24,620 nt of DNA from Patescibacteria group bacterium (GCA_022705545.1 JAKJEG010000001.1:1-24620), one strand, 5' to 3'. Numbered from the stretch's first letter, positions 13,246-20,668 are shown. Numbers and translations are program-made. The notes: generated by a model from the sequence alone, not told the origin.

Positions 13246-15945
13246 TTAACTCGCTTGCTTCCCTTCTTTTGTTTCTCCTTCTTTTACCGTAAATAAACTA
13301 TTAAGGAACCTATTTCGCAGATATCCTAATCTTCCCATTTCGCTTTGCAATTCTTGCTCCGAAGTAAACCCTTTGGTCTCTATCATTGCCTGTTTAAAGG
13401 TTTGGAGCCATTCATTTCTTTCTTGGGCATTCATTTTTCTAAAAACATCAGCCAAACTTTCTGGATCCATTTTTCTTTGAAGAATCAATTCGTTAAGGGT
13501 TTGATTTAATTGGCCAATATTTTGAAGATTTTTCAAGATATTAGTAATATCCATCTTTTTGATATCTTCTGGAGAGGCCTTTAATAAAGCTTCTTGAGTA
13601 GCATTTCTAATGGCAATTTTACTGGCTTCATCAGCATTCACTTTTTGTTTTTGCATAATTTCTTGAATATCTTTGTTAAATTGATCTGTTTGGACATATT
13701 GACGATAAAGATCTGGTCTATGGTCTTTTAACTCTTTTTTGTTAAAAGCCGGATGATTGACTACTTTTTGAAAAACAGCCATTAGCTCTTCATTAGTAGA
13801 ATCAAGCTTGCCTTTTTCAATTAATTTAGAAAAACCAGCCGCAGCCAAAAACGGATTTTTTCTATTAGCCAAGATATCTCGTTCAATTTGTTCAGCCGTC
13901 ATTTTATCAAATCGGCCACTTAAGGCTTTTTCTCTTTCAGCAGCAACATTTTGGGTTGAGGTCTGCATTTTAAGACCGGTATTATGCAAGGGTCGGAAAC
14001 GAGATTTTTCTAATCTTTCAGCTATCGATTTCCAAGCTTGACCAGTTGTTCCTTGGCCGGCAACTACTCGGGAAGAAAATGCTCCGCCAATCACGCCAGC
14101 TAAACCGCCCATAGCCACAGTGACTACTCCAGAAAGACCAGAAATTATTTTTTCCGTTATTCCTCCTGATTGTTTAATAGAAATTACCAATCCAGCCACT
14201 AAGAACATACTAAAAAGAACTAATTGGATAATTGAAGCTAAGATACCCCCTTGGCTGATTTGACTGACATTTAAAATAGTAATGCCGGTATACAAAAGAA
14301 AGCTAAAGATCACTGGCACTAAACACCATTGAATAAAGAAACTCCACCATTTCCTAAAATAGGAAGCAGTAGCGGGAAATATCCAACTGGCAAAAGTTAA
14401 AGGAGCAACAACTAAAAGAATGCACATCAGAACTGCTCTTAAAATCATGACCAAAAAAGTGGCAAATAAAGTTAAAATGGCAAAAAAGCCGATTAAAATT
14501 AAAGCGATGGCAATTAATAAGAATTTGGCAACATAACCTTGTCGGGCGGCGTAATCAATCACTCCTTCGGTGGTTTCTGATCCGCCAGCTATTTGGGCTA
14601 TGCCTTGATCAAGAAAAGCTGGTGCTGTTGCTTGGTTGTTACTAATGGCAAAACCAAAAGATTTTAATATAGCGAGACCTAAATTAGCATTTTCTCCTTT
14701 GGCGGCGTTTAAGAAATAGAAAGAAAGAAAATTGCTCACGTCAATAACCATTCCCGGAATAATCAAAGAAAAATTAACTAATAAAGCAACCACCACTAAT
14801 TTCCATAAAGTATTTTTCCAGCCCCACTTTTCAATTCTTAACATTGTGGCAACCGCAATAATAATCATTCCGATAATCAAGACTAAATTAACTAAATCCC
14901 GCATAAACGTCCAAACTTCTCTGACTCCGGGATTAGTAGAAAATCCGCCATAGGTTTGAGGATTAATTGCCCACAAAATAGCATTCACTTCTAAATTCAT
15001 AATATAGGAAATAGCCGCGCCAATGCCATCAATTAAAGCATACATTATTTGACAGAAAACTTGAGTAATCCAAGATTCAATTCGGCATTTCCAAAGAGCT
15101 TCGCCGCTCTTACCGCATTCTTCATAATCCTGTTTAGCCATTGCTCGGCAAACAGTTTTTGATTGTGATTCTTGAGCAGTGGATTGAGTTGAAGCAACCG
15201 GTGATGGGGTAATATTTACATCCTCCCCCGAAGTTTCTAATTCTGTTTCTAGAGGATCACAACACGCGTTTAAATTTTTTTGTTGCTCAGAAGTAAGAGT
15301 GCTTAGATTTTTTTGAATTGCTGAAAATGGTTCACAACAAGTATTGTAATAAGAGATAGGGCCGCCGAGAGCTCTTATTTGAGTATTACAATCTCCCAAG
15401 CATTTGTTTATAAACGTTGAAATATCCTCCTTTTCTCCAATAAGATATTTCCCTTCCCCTTGCTCAAATAAATTTTCACTAATTGTATTTTTTAAAGTCC
15501 CACAATCTCCTACGAAACATAAATTGCCATCGATGTTATATGTTTCATCTGGATTTTCAAGACAATAGGCACAACATTGTTCGAATATTTGGTAAGCAAA
15601 AATTTTTGCCTCCTCACTTATAGTAAAACCCTCATAAGCGCTTTTTATTAGCTCTTGATCACATCCCCATTTATAATTAGGGTAATTCTCTGGTTGAGCT
15701 TGTTTGCATAATCTTTCAATTGCGGTCCTTTGATCTGTTGTTAAACCTTTACTGGGAATTGCTGTGCAGCAAACCTCATAATAAGTTTTCGGATATTTTT
15801 CAATTTCTGCCTCTATTCCTTGCCAAGCACATTTTCTATAAAACTCTTCGGCTGTTTCTGCTAAAGCACTTTTTCCAATAAAAAAACTCAAAAAAATTAA
15901 AACACTGATTGATAGAATATTTTTAAAATTTTTTGGGAGTTTCAT
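13246..15945 (-). CDS. VirB6/TrbL-like T4SS channel protein with Cys-rich exported N-terminus
   Basis: First gene of the T4SS-like operon, 899 residues. A signal peptide (about 1-29, cleaving after SALA) leads to an exported region up to about residue 300 with 20 Cys, including four CC pairs (59-60, 124-125, 203-204, 228-229). A polytopic membrane region follows at about 300-625 (for example LVLIIGMIIIAVATML near 354-369, WKLVVVALLVNFSLIIPGMV near 381-400, and 475-515), matching the VirB6/TrbL layout of inner-membrane channel proteins. A hydrophilic helical tail of about 270 residues probably lies in the cytoplasm. The Cys region has an internal repeat, YYxxCC...LTxxQ. A promoter stands directly upstream. 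VirB6 assignment is by topology and neighbours, since the family is weakly conserved. Confidence 0.82.
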   Translation of the reverse strand: MKLPKNFKNILSISVLIFLSFFIGKSALAETAEEFYRKCAWQGIEAEIEKYPKTYYEVCCTAIPSKGLTTDQRTAIERLCKQAQPENYPNYKWGCDQELIKSAYEGFTISEEAKIFAYQIFEQCCAYCLENPDETYNIDGNLCFVGDCGTLKNTISENLFEQGEGKYLIGEKEDISTFINKCLGDCNTQIRALGGPISYYNTCCEPFSAIQKNLSTLTSEQQKNLNACCDPLETELETSGEDVNITPSPVASTQSTAQESQSKTVCRAMAKQDYEECGKSGEALWKCRIESWITQVFCQIMYALIDGIGAAISYIMNLEVNAILWAINPQTYGGFSTNPGVREVWTFMRDLVNLVLIIGMIIIAVATMLRIEKWGWKNTLWKLVVVALLVNFSLIIPGMVIDVSNFLSFYFLNAAKGENANLGLAILKSFGFAISNNQATAPAFLDQGIAQIAGGSETTEGVIDYAARQGYVAKFLLIAIALILIGFFAILTLFATFLVMILRAVLMCILLVVAPLTFASWIFPATASYFRKWWSFFIQWCLVPVIFSFLLYTGITILNVSQISQGGILASIIQLVLFSMFLVAGLVISIKQSGGITEKIISGLSGVVTVAMGGLAGVIGGAFSSRVVAGQGTTGQAWKSIAERLEKSRFRPLHNTGLKMQTSTQNVAAEREKALSGRFDKMTAEQIERDILANRKNPFLAAAGFSKLIEKGKLDSTNEELMAVFQKVVNHPAFNKKELKDHRPDLYRQYVQTDQFNKDIQEIMQKQKVNADEASKIAIRNATQEALLKASPEDIKKMDITNILKNLQNIGQLNQTLNELILQRKMDPESLADVFRKMNAQERNEWLQTFKQAMIETKGFTSEQELQSEMGRLGYLRNRFLNSLFTVKEGETKEGKQAS

Positions 15946-15963
15946 GATAGTTGTTATTTTAAT

Positions 15964-15992
15964 ATTATATAAAACTTATTATTAATAATCAA
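15964..15992 (-). promoter_or_regulatory. Promoter of the T4SS-like operon
   Basis: Minus strand: -35 TTGATT (15992-15987), 17-bp spacer, -10 TATAAT (15969-15964). Expected start near 15957 leaves about 12 bases before the ATG at 15945, the same -10-to-ATG distance as at dnaA. All six genes to 7755 could be read from it. Confidence 0.7.
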
Positions 15993-16028
15993 TAGTCAAG
16001 GTTTGGGTATTATTATTTAGTTAACTCA

Positions 16029-16070
16029 ACTTGCGATGTCGTTAATTCGACTTCCGTTATCAATAATTCA
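16029..16070 (+). repeat. Dispersed 42-bp intergenic repeat, copy 1
   Basis: Begins ACTTGCGATGTCGTTAATT and includes ACTTCCG and AATAATTCA. It matches the reverse complement of 19729-19770 at 36 of 42 positions. Lies between the rsmA stop and the T4SS operon promoter. No coding potential; likely a small genome-wide repeat of this lineage. Confidence 0.75.
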
Positions 16071-16074
16071 TTTT

Positions 16075-16884
16075 TCAATTCATTACTAATTCCTGAAAAA
16101 TTTTTAACCAATCATCAAGAGACAGAGCCGCTGGTCTGATTGTCAATTGAAGGTTATTTTTTAAGAGATATTTCTCAATTTTCTCTTTGGGGATTATGGT
16201 CTTTAAATTATTAAGGAGAGTTTTTCTTGGTTGGGAAAAACCGGCTTTCACTAATTGAATAAATTTTTTCTCTAACTTAGGATTAGAAATATATTGATTT
16301 TTTAAAGGTATCAGCTTAATAATCGCTGAATCAACTTTTGGGGGAGGAGAAAAATTCCCTTTTTTAACAATTTGAATTATTTTTGGCTGAAAATAAAATT
16401 GGGTTAAAACCGCAAGAAGATTCATTTTTGGAGGCTGGGCAACAATTCTTTCCGCCACTTCTTTTTGAACCATTAAAACTACTAATTTTGGCTTATTTTG
16501 CTTATTTTGAAGATTCATTAATAACCGCAAAAGATAAGAAGTTAAATAATAAGGAATATTGCCGACAATTTTATAGCCTTTATTATAATCTTTGCTTTGA
16601 ATAATTTCTTGAATTTTCTCTTCCTTTAAAATTTCTCGGATATCTCCTTCTATAAGAATTAAATTTTTATTATTAGCAAATTTTTCTTTCAGATAGCCAA
16701 TTAATTTTGGATCTTTCTCAATGGCAATAATTTTTTCATTTGAGAGGATTAATTCCTGAGTTAAAAACCCTGTTCCCGGTCCGATTTCCACAATAATTTC
16801 TCCTTTTTTAATCTCTAATTCTTTAACTATTTTTTGAGCTATCTTTTGATTTTTTAAAAACACCTGGCCTAATTTTCTTGACAT
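16075..16884 (-). CDS. rsmA: 16S rRNA (adenine(1518)-N6/adenine(1519)-N6)-dimethyltransferase
   Basis: RsmA/KsgA dimethylates two adjacent adenines in the 3' hairpin of 16S rRNA late in small-subunit assembly, using S-adenosylmethionine. The 269 residues begin with KLGQVFLKNQKIAQKIV, then EIGPGTGFLT (SAM-binding motif I, near 33-42), EKDPK (motif II acidic residue, near 56), and NIPYYLTS (109-116), the catalytic N-I/L-P-Y motif of the N6-adenine class. The C-terminal FSPPPKVDSAIIKL and FSQPRKTLLNNL segments are also diagnostic. It ends in TGA, evidence for standard code. Its ATG abuts the divergent promoter of the LysM-M23 gene; its own -10 may be GATAAT at 16910-16905 (minus strand) without a clear -35. 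Confidence 0.95.
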   Translation of the reverse strand: MSRKLGQVFLKNQKIAQKIVKELEIKKGEIIVEIGPGTGFLTQELILSNEKIIAIEKDPKLIGYLKEKFANNKNLILIEGDIREILKEEKIQEIIQSKDYNKGYKIVGNIPYYLTSYLLRLLMNLQNKQNKPKLVVLMVQKEVAERIVAQPPKMNLLAVLTQFYFQPKIIQIVKKGNFSPPPKVDSAIIKLIPLKNQYISNPKLEKKFIQLVKAGFSQPRKTLLNNLKTIIPKEKIEKYLLKNNLQLTIRPAALSLDDWLKIFQELVMN

Positions 16885-16906
16885 TGAATAATTGATTTGT
16901 TAGAAT
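16878..16906 (+). promoter_or_regulatory. Strong promoter of the LysM-M23 gene
   Basis: -35 TTGACA (16878-16883, exact consensus), 17-bp spacer, -10 TAGAAT (16901-16906) preceded by TGT (extended -10). The -35 overlaps the first codon of divergent rsmA. Expected start near 16913, which is downstream of the first possible start codon (TTG 16897) of the gene it serves. Confidence 0.75.
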
Positions 16907-18138
16907 TATCAAAGGGTTTTTTTAACCCTTTTTTAATTAAGATTCTTATTGAGAATACCATTTTTAAGCCCATAAAACAATTTTTTCTTTCTTTTCCCTT
17001 TGGGAAAAAGCAGCAAAAAGGGCAGCCGGCAATAGCCCCTTTGGTTTTATTGTTTATTTTATCCTTGTTGCTGGGAAATTACTATATTTTTTCTTCAGCT
17101 ACTATTGTTAAAGGAAAAGAAATGCCAATAGTTATTCAGGGCAATAAAGAAAATAATGGGGACGGAGATTTTCTAACTAAAAATGCTTTCGCCTATTATG
17201 ATTTGCCTAGAGGAGAGAATATTATTGAAGAAGATGTTCAATCTCAATATCCGGAAGCCGAATTCTTTTTGGTGGTTGATAATGGATTTTTAGCAAAAAA
17301 TGTGGCGGTTCAAGATTATTCTTCAATAACAGCAAGCAGAAAAAATATTATTACTTATATAGTTAAAGAAGGTGATTCTCCATCCAAAATTGCTGCTCAA
17401 TTTGGAGTTAGTTTAAATACAATTTTATGGGCTAATAATTTAAAAAGCGGTTCAGTAATTAAACCGGGTCAGGAATTGCTTATTTTGCCAATTACCGGGG
17501 TTTATCATACGGTTCAAAAAGGAGAAACTTTATCAGCAATTGCTAAAAAATATAGCGTTTCTGTTGGGGAAATCAAAGAATTTAATGAGATAGGCGATAT
17601 TTTAGCTGAAGGAACCCAATTAATTATTCCCAATGGGAAAATGCCAGCCACTCCTTCGACGAAAACTTCAATTAGTTCTAGCGCTTCCAAATCTTCGTCT
17701 GCTAGTACCTCTTTAGCGGCAAAAAATGGTTTAAAGCCAATGACTGAGGATGTTTCTGGTTGGCAAAAGCTAGATAGTTCGTTTTTGTATCCAACTAACG
17801 GTGGCTATAATAAAGGCATTTTACATTATTATAACGCTGTTGATATTATTAATTATTGCGGTTCTCCAATTTACGCTGCTGCTGATGGTTTAATTGTTGA
17901 AGTAAAATCTTCTGGTTATAATAATGGTTATGGTTCTTATGTAAAAATTCAGCATTTTGCTGATTTTAAAAACACGATTACTGTTTATGCCCATTTGGGT
18001 TCAGTTTTGGTGAGTGAAGGGCAAAAAGTTAGCCAAGGAGCATTAATTGGAAAAATGGGTGATACTGGTAATGCTAATGGTTGTCATCTTCATTTTGAAG
18101 TGAGGAATGCTCAGAACCCTTTTGTTTTAAAACAGTAA
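16897..18138 (+). CDS. LysM-LysM-M23 (LytM) cell-wall protein
   Basis: An envelope protein: a membrane anchor (about 46-66), a spacer, two LysM peptidoglycan-binding domains (about 152-198 and 202-246), a Ser/Thr/Ala linker, and a C-terminal M23 domain (about 290-410). M23 enzymes are zinc endopeptidases that cut peptidoglycan cross-bridges. H366 (VYAHLG) and HLH at 397-399 are present, but the usual first ligand motif H-x-G-x-D reads Y312-N-A-V-D316, so one zinc ligand is changed; H310 two residues earlier might substitute. The start is uncertain: the open frame begins with TTG 16897, yet this codon lies between the -35 and -10 boxes, and the first in-frame ATG lies inside the protein (PIVI, residue 76). 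A start at ATT 16960 or TTG 17041 is possible. It abuts convergent comM with no gap. Confidence 0.85.
   Translation: MLELSKGFFNPFLIKILIENTIFKPIKQFFLSFPFGKKQQKGQPAIAPLVLLFILSLLLGNYYIFSSATIVKGKEMPIVIQGNKENNGDGDFLTKNAFAYYDLPRGENIIEEDVQSQYPEAEFFLVVDNGFLAKNVAVQDYSSITASRKNIITYIVKEGDSPSKIAAQFGVSLNTILWANNLKSGSVIKPGQELLILPITGVYHTVQKGETLSAIAKKYSVSVGEIKEFNEIGDILAEGTQLIIPNGKMPATPSTKTSISSSASKSSSASTSLAAKNGLKPMTEDVSGWQKLDSSFLYPTNGGYNKGILHYYNAVDIINYCGSPIYAAADGLIVEVKSSGYNNGYGSYVKIQHFADFKNTITVYAHLGSVLVSEGQKVSQGALIGKMGDTGNANGCHLHFEVRNAQNPFVLKQ
16911..16931 (+). other. Hairpin at the very 5' end of the LysM-M23 transcript
   Basis: An exact 8-bp stem AAAGGGTT / AACCCTTT with a 5-T loop, followed by TTT. It begins at the predicted transcription start. 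It looks like a short terminator or a 5' stabilising hairpin; its place within the nominal coding region is further reason to doubt the TTG start. Confidence 0.6.
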
Positions 18139-19689
18139 TTAAAAATTAGCTAACAAATTTTCAGTTTTATATTGTAAGGCTTCTGAAAGATGCTCTTTTT
18201 TAATTTTCTCTTCTCCTTCTAAATCAGCAATTGTTCGGCTAACTTTTAAAAGACGATGACAAGCCCGGGGAGATAAATAATAATGGTCAATGGCTTTTTT
18301 GAAAGATAATTCAGTTTCTTGGTCCAAAGAACAATATTGGTTAATTTCTTTTAGGCTCATTTCTGAATTGGTAAAAATCTTGTTTGCTTGAAACCTTTGC
18401 TTTTGCCTTTCCCGGGATTCTTTAATTTGATTTTTAATTTTGAAAACAATTTCTTTTTGTTCTTCTTGAGACAAAAATTCTTCGGAGGTTAAACGAAAAA
18501 CATTAATAATAATATCAATTCTATCCAAGAAAGGACCGGAGATTTTCTTTCGGTATCTTAATACATCAATTGGTCGGCAAAGACATTCTTTTTCCGGGTC
18601 ATGAAAATAACCGCAAGGACAGGGATTCATGGCGGAAATAAGAATAAATTTGGCTGGGAATTGCATTCGGGCGTTAGCTCTGGCAATAGAGATCTTTCCT
18701 TCTTCTAGTGGCTGACGAAGTCCTTCTAAAACATCTCTTCTAAATTCTGGTAATTCATCAAGGAATAAAACTCCTCGGTGAGCTAAAGTTATTTCTCCGG
18801 GTTGGGGAATCACGCCGCCGCCAAGAAGAGCCACGCTGGAAGAGCTATGATGGGGTTGGCGAAAAGGAGGAGAAGTGATAATCGGATTATTATGATCTAA
18901 TAAACCGGCAATACTATAAATTTTAGTTACCTCTAGTGATTCTTCCTGATTTAAAGGCGGCAAAAGAGAATGGAAGGCTTTGGCTAATAAGGTTTTGCCT
19001 GAACCCGGTGGCCCAACCATCAAAACATTATGAGCGCCAGCAGCAGCAATAGTCAATGCTCTTTTGGCTTTCTCCTGACCCTTAATTAAAGAAAAATCTC
19101 CCAAAGAATTATCTTCTTGGAGATTTTTTAGATGAGGTAAAGAAGGAGCAATTCGAGTGTTGCCGTTTAAATAACTAGTTACTTCTTTTAAATTATTTAA
19201 ACCAATTAATTTTAAATGATAGTTATTTTTTAAAGCGGCGGTTGCTTCTTTTAAATTTCCTCTGGGAAGAAAAAGCTCTTGAAAATTATTTTCTTGGGCA
19301 AAAAGAGTAATTGGTAAAACTCCATTAACTGGTCGTAATTCACCATTCAAAGTTAATTCACCAATAAAAAGTTTTTTCTCCGTCACAAATGACTTTAGTT
19401 GACCGGAAGCAACAAGATAGCCAATAGCCATAGCGAGATCGTAATGAGAACCAGTTTTTTTAAAATCGGCTGGAGCTAAATTAATAGTAATTTTTTTATT
19501 AGCTCTTAAAGGAGATTTCGCCCCAATGTTTTTAATGGCAGCTGAAATTCTTTGTTTAGCTTCTTTAATGGCTAAATCTGGTAGACCAACAATATTAAAA
19601 GCATGAAGACCATTAGAAACATCAACTTCAACAGACACTAATAAATTATCTAAACCAAAAAAAGCGGCGGAATAAATTTTAGCAAACAT
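18139..19689 (-). CDS. comM: YifB/ComM-family AAA+ ATPase (Mg-chelatase-like)
   Basis: ComM is a ring helicase that extends strand exchange during natural transformation in Gram-negatives; homologues are widespread. The 516 residues have the Lon-like ChlI N-domain (GLPDLAIKEAKQRISAAI, INLAPADFKKTGSHYDLA), Walker A GPPGSGKT (226-233), FRQPHHSSSS (277-286), Walker B GVLFLDELPEF (306-316), the Cys cluster CPCGYFHDPEKECLC (357-371), and a C-terminal Mg-chelatase helical domain ending in ACHRLLKVSRTIADLEG. Length and motifs are complete. Its presence fits DNA uptake together with the T4SS-like operon, although comEC is not seen here. Neighbour dksA is 144 bp upstream. Confidence 0.93.
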   Translation of the reverse strand: MFAKIYSAAFFGLDNLLVSVEVDVSNGLHAFNIVGLPDLAIKEAKQRISAAIKNIGAKSPLRANKKITINLAPADFKKTGSHYDLAMAIGYLVASGQLKSFVTEKKLFIGELTLNGELRPVNGVLPITLFAQENNFQELFLPRGNLKEATAALKNNYHLKLIGLNNLKEVTSYLNGNTRIAPSLPHLKNLQEDNSLGDFSLIKGQEKAKRALTIAAAGAHNVLMVGPPGSGKTLLAKAFHSLLPPLNQEESLEVTKIYSIAGLLDHNNPIITSPPFRQPHHSSSSVALLGGGVIPQPGEITLAHRGVLFLDELPEFRRDVLEGLRQPLEEGKISIARANARMQFPAKFILISAMNPCPCGYFHDPEKECLCRPIDVLRYRKKISGPFLDRIDIIINVFRLTSEEFLSQEEQKEIVFKIKNQIKESRERQKQRFQANKIFTNSEMSLKEINQYCSLDQETELSFKKAIDHYYLSPRACHRLLKVSRTIADLEGEEKIKKEHLSEALQYKTENLLANF

Positions 19690-19728
19690 TTTATTATCCC
19701 GCCGTTTTTAATTTAAATAGTTTAAAAT

Positions 19729-19770
19729 TGAATTATTAGCATCGGAAGTTTAATTAACGACATCGCAAGT
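19729..19770 (-). repeat. Dispersed 42-bp intergenic repeat, copy 2
   Basis: The reverse complement matches copy 1 (16029-16070) at 36 of 42 positions, with an uninterrupted 19-bp identity at its start. Lies between comM and dksA. Its inner end forms the left arm of the long hairpin at 19759-19797. Confidence 0.75.
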
Positions 19771-19797
19771 CGTTACGAAGTAACGACTTGCGATGTC
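19759..19797. repeat. Perfect hairpin, 18-bp arms and 3-base loop
   Basis: GACATCGCAAGTCGTTAC (19759-19776), loop GAA, then its exact complement (19780-19797). No U-tract follows on either strand, so it is not a typical terminator of dksA; it looks more like a REP-type extragenic palindrome or the folded end of the dispersed repeat. A weaker 7-bp hairpin (CATTGAA / TTCAATG, 19802-19828) stands between it and the dksA stop. Confidence 0.85.
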
Positions 19798-19833
19798 CAA
19801 ACATTGAAAATTGAAAAATTGTTCAATGCTATT

Positions 19834-20205
19834 TTAGGTCATTTTTTGGTTGGAACATTTCATGCAGAATCGAGCTGCTGGATTAGCTTTTAATCGGGCA
19901 ATTTCTATTTTTTGATGGCAATTTTCGCATTCGCCATACTGACCATTTTCTATTTTTTCTAAAGCATCATTAACGTCTTTTAAACGTAATTCTAATGAAT
20001 GCTCTAAAGCCAAAAGAGTCTCATATTGCTCTACTTCTTCAGCATCCTCGTCAGGAGCAGAAGACCTTTCTAAGTATGGAAAACGAGTATCATAATCGTC
20101 AGGAATTTTTTTGTCTTTATCAGCAAATTTTAAAAGATCCTTTTTTAAAAGGTCTTTTTCCTCGAGTAATTTCTTTTTAAGCTCTTGAATTAACTGTTTT
20201 TCCAT
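19834..20205 (-). CDS. DksA/TraR-family C4 zinc-finger protein
   Basis: These proteins enter the secondary channel of RNA polymerase and tune initiation, often with ppGpp. The 123-residue protein has a long N-terminal coiled coil (about 1-85, MEKQLIQELKKKLLEEKDLL) with the acidic tip PDEDAEEVEQYE (51-61), then the zinc finger C93-x2-C96...C114-x2-C117 (CENCHQKIEIARLKANPAARFCMKC region). Length is short for DksA proper (151 in E. coli) but usual for the wider family. A promoter puts the transcript start at or next to the ATG, so it may be leaderless. Divergent from tRNA-Gly. Confidence 0.87.
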   Translation of the reverse strand: MEKQLIQELKKKLLEEKDLLKKDLLKFADKDKKIPDDYDTRFPYLERSSAPDEDAEEVEQYETLLALEHSLELRLKDVNDALEKIENGQYGECENCHQKIEIARLKANPAARFCMKCSNQKMT

Positions 20206-20212
20206 TGCTACT

Positions 20213-20241
20213 ATCTTAGGGTTTTTTCTTTAAAAAGTCAA
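20213..20241 (-). promoter_or_regulatory. dksA-like gene promoter giving a near-leaderless mRNA
   Basis: Minus strand: -35 TTGACT (20241-20236), 17-bp spacer, -10 TAAGAT (20218-20213). Only seven bases separate the -10 from the ATG at 20205, so transcription should begin at about the A of the start codon. Confidence 0.68.
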
Positions 20242-20252
20242 GAAAATCCAAT

Positions 20253-20281
20253 TTGAATTTTTTTCTGAATAATGTTAAAAT
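20253..20281 (+). promoter_or_regulatory. tRNA-Gly promoter
   Basis: -35 TTGAAT (20253-20258), 17-bp spacer, -10 TAAAAT (20276-20281) preceded by TGT. Expected start near 20288, about 12 bases before the mature tRNA. It is back to back with the dksA promoter, the two -35 boxes 11 bp apart. Confidence 0.72.
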
Positions 20282-20299
20282 TTCTAAAATAAAACATAG

Positions 20300-20371
20300 G
20301 CGGCAGTAGTTCAGTGGTAGAACGCTTCCTTGCCAAGGAAGAGGCCGCCGGTTCAAATCCGGTCTGCCGCT
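20300..20371 (+). tRNA. tRNA-Gly (anticodon GCC)
   Basis: A 72-base cloverleaf: acceptor GCGGCAG / CTGCCGC, D arm GTTC / GAAC, anticodon stem CTTCC / GGAAG with loop TTGCCAA (anticodon GCC at 20332-20334), T arm GCCGG-TTCAAAT-CCGGT, discriminator T. CCA is not encoded and must be added afterwards. Reads GGC and GGT codons. Confidence 0.97.
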
Positions 20372-20395
20372 CAAATTTTTACGAGATAATAAAAA

Positions 20396-20668
20396 TTAAA
20401 AATCTTCGTTTTCTAAACTTTTAATTTCGCTGATGATTTTTTTTGTCTCTTTCCAGAAGAGATTTTTAAAATCAGCAAAATATTTTTTTAAGAATTCTTC
20501 TTTTTCTTTTTCAGAACCTGAGTTTAAAATTCTGACAAAATCTCCTTTTATTTCTTCGTCAAGGTTATTATAAATTTGGAGAGTAGTTTTTTCTATCAAA
20601 CTGTTGTATAAATTTAATAAAAGTTTTTTTGTTTCCGGTGATAAAGAGTTTAATAAATTTTGTTCCAT
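20396..20668 (-). CDS. Small helical protein, possibly DUF5663-like
   Basis: Not securely recognised. The 90 residues are all-helical and acidic-basic (LSPETKKLLLNLYNSLIEKTTLQIYNNL, then LNSGSEKEKEEFLKKYFADF), with no membrane helix or signal. The layout, a leading helix, a middle ending in a short acid-rich loop and a last helix with E-x-x-K-I pattern, recalls the DUF5663 family seen in CPR genomes; this is from memory of the pattern. Its 3' end converges with tRNA-Gly, separated by 24 AT-rich bases. No clear promoter or Shine-Dalgarno; 118 bp lie between it and the next upstream gene, so the two may be cotranscribed. Confidence 0.6.
   Translation of the reverse strand: MEQNLLNSLSPETKKLLLNLYNSLIEKTTLQIYNNLDEEIKGDFVRILNSGSEKEKEEFLKKYFADFKNLFWKETKKIISEIKSLENEDF

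Noticed and set aside
7755..15945. Integrated conjugative element
   Set aside because: No integrase, relaxase, transposase, att-like repeats or tRNA junction is seen at either flank; base composition looks like the neighbours.
16992..17008. Second hairpin TTTTCCC / GGGAAAA in the LysM-M23 gene
   Set aside because: Seven AT-leaning pairs in a coding region with no U-tract; likely chance or minor structure.
20374..20397. Terminator after tRNA-Gly (AATTTTT / AAAAATT)
   Set aside because: An A/T-only 7-bp stem overlapping the stop of the convergent gene; too weak to call.
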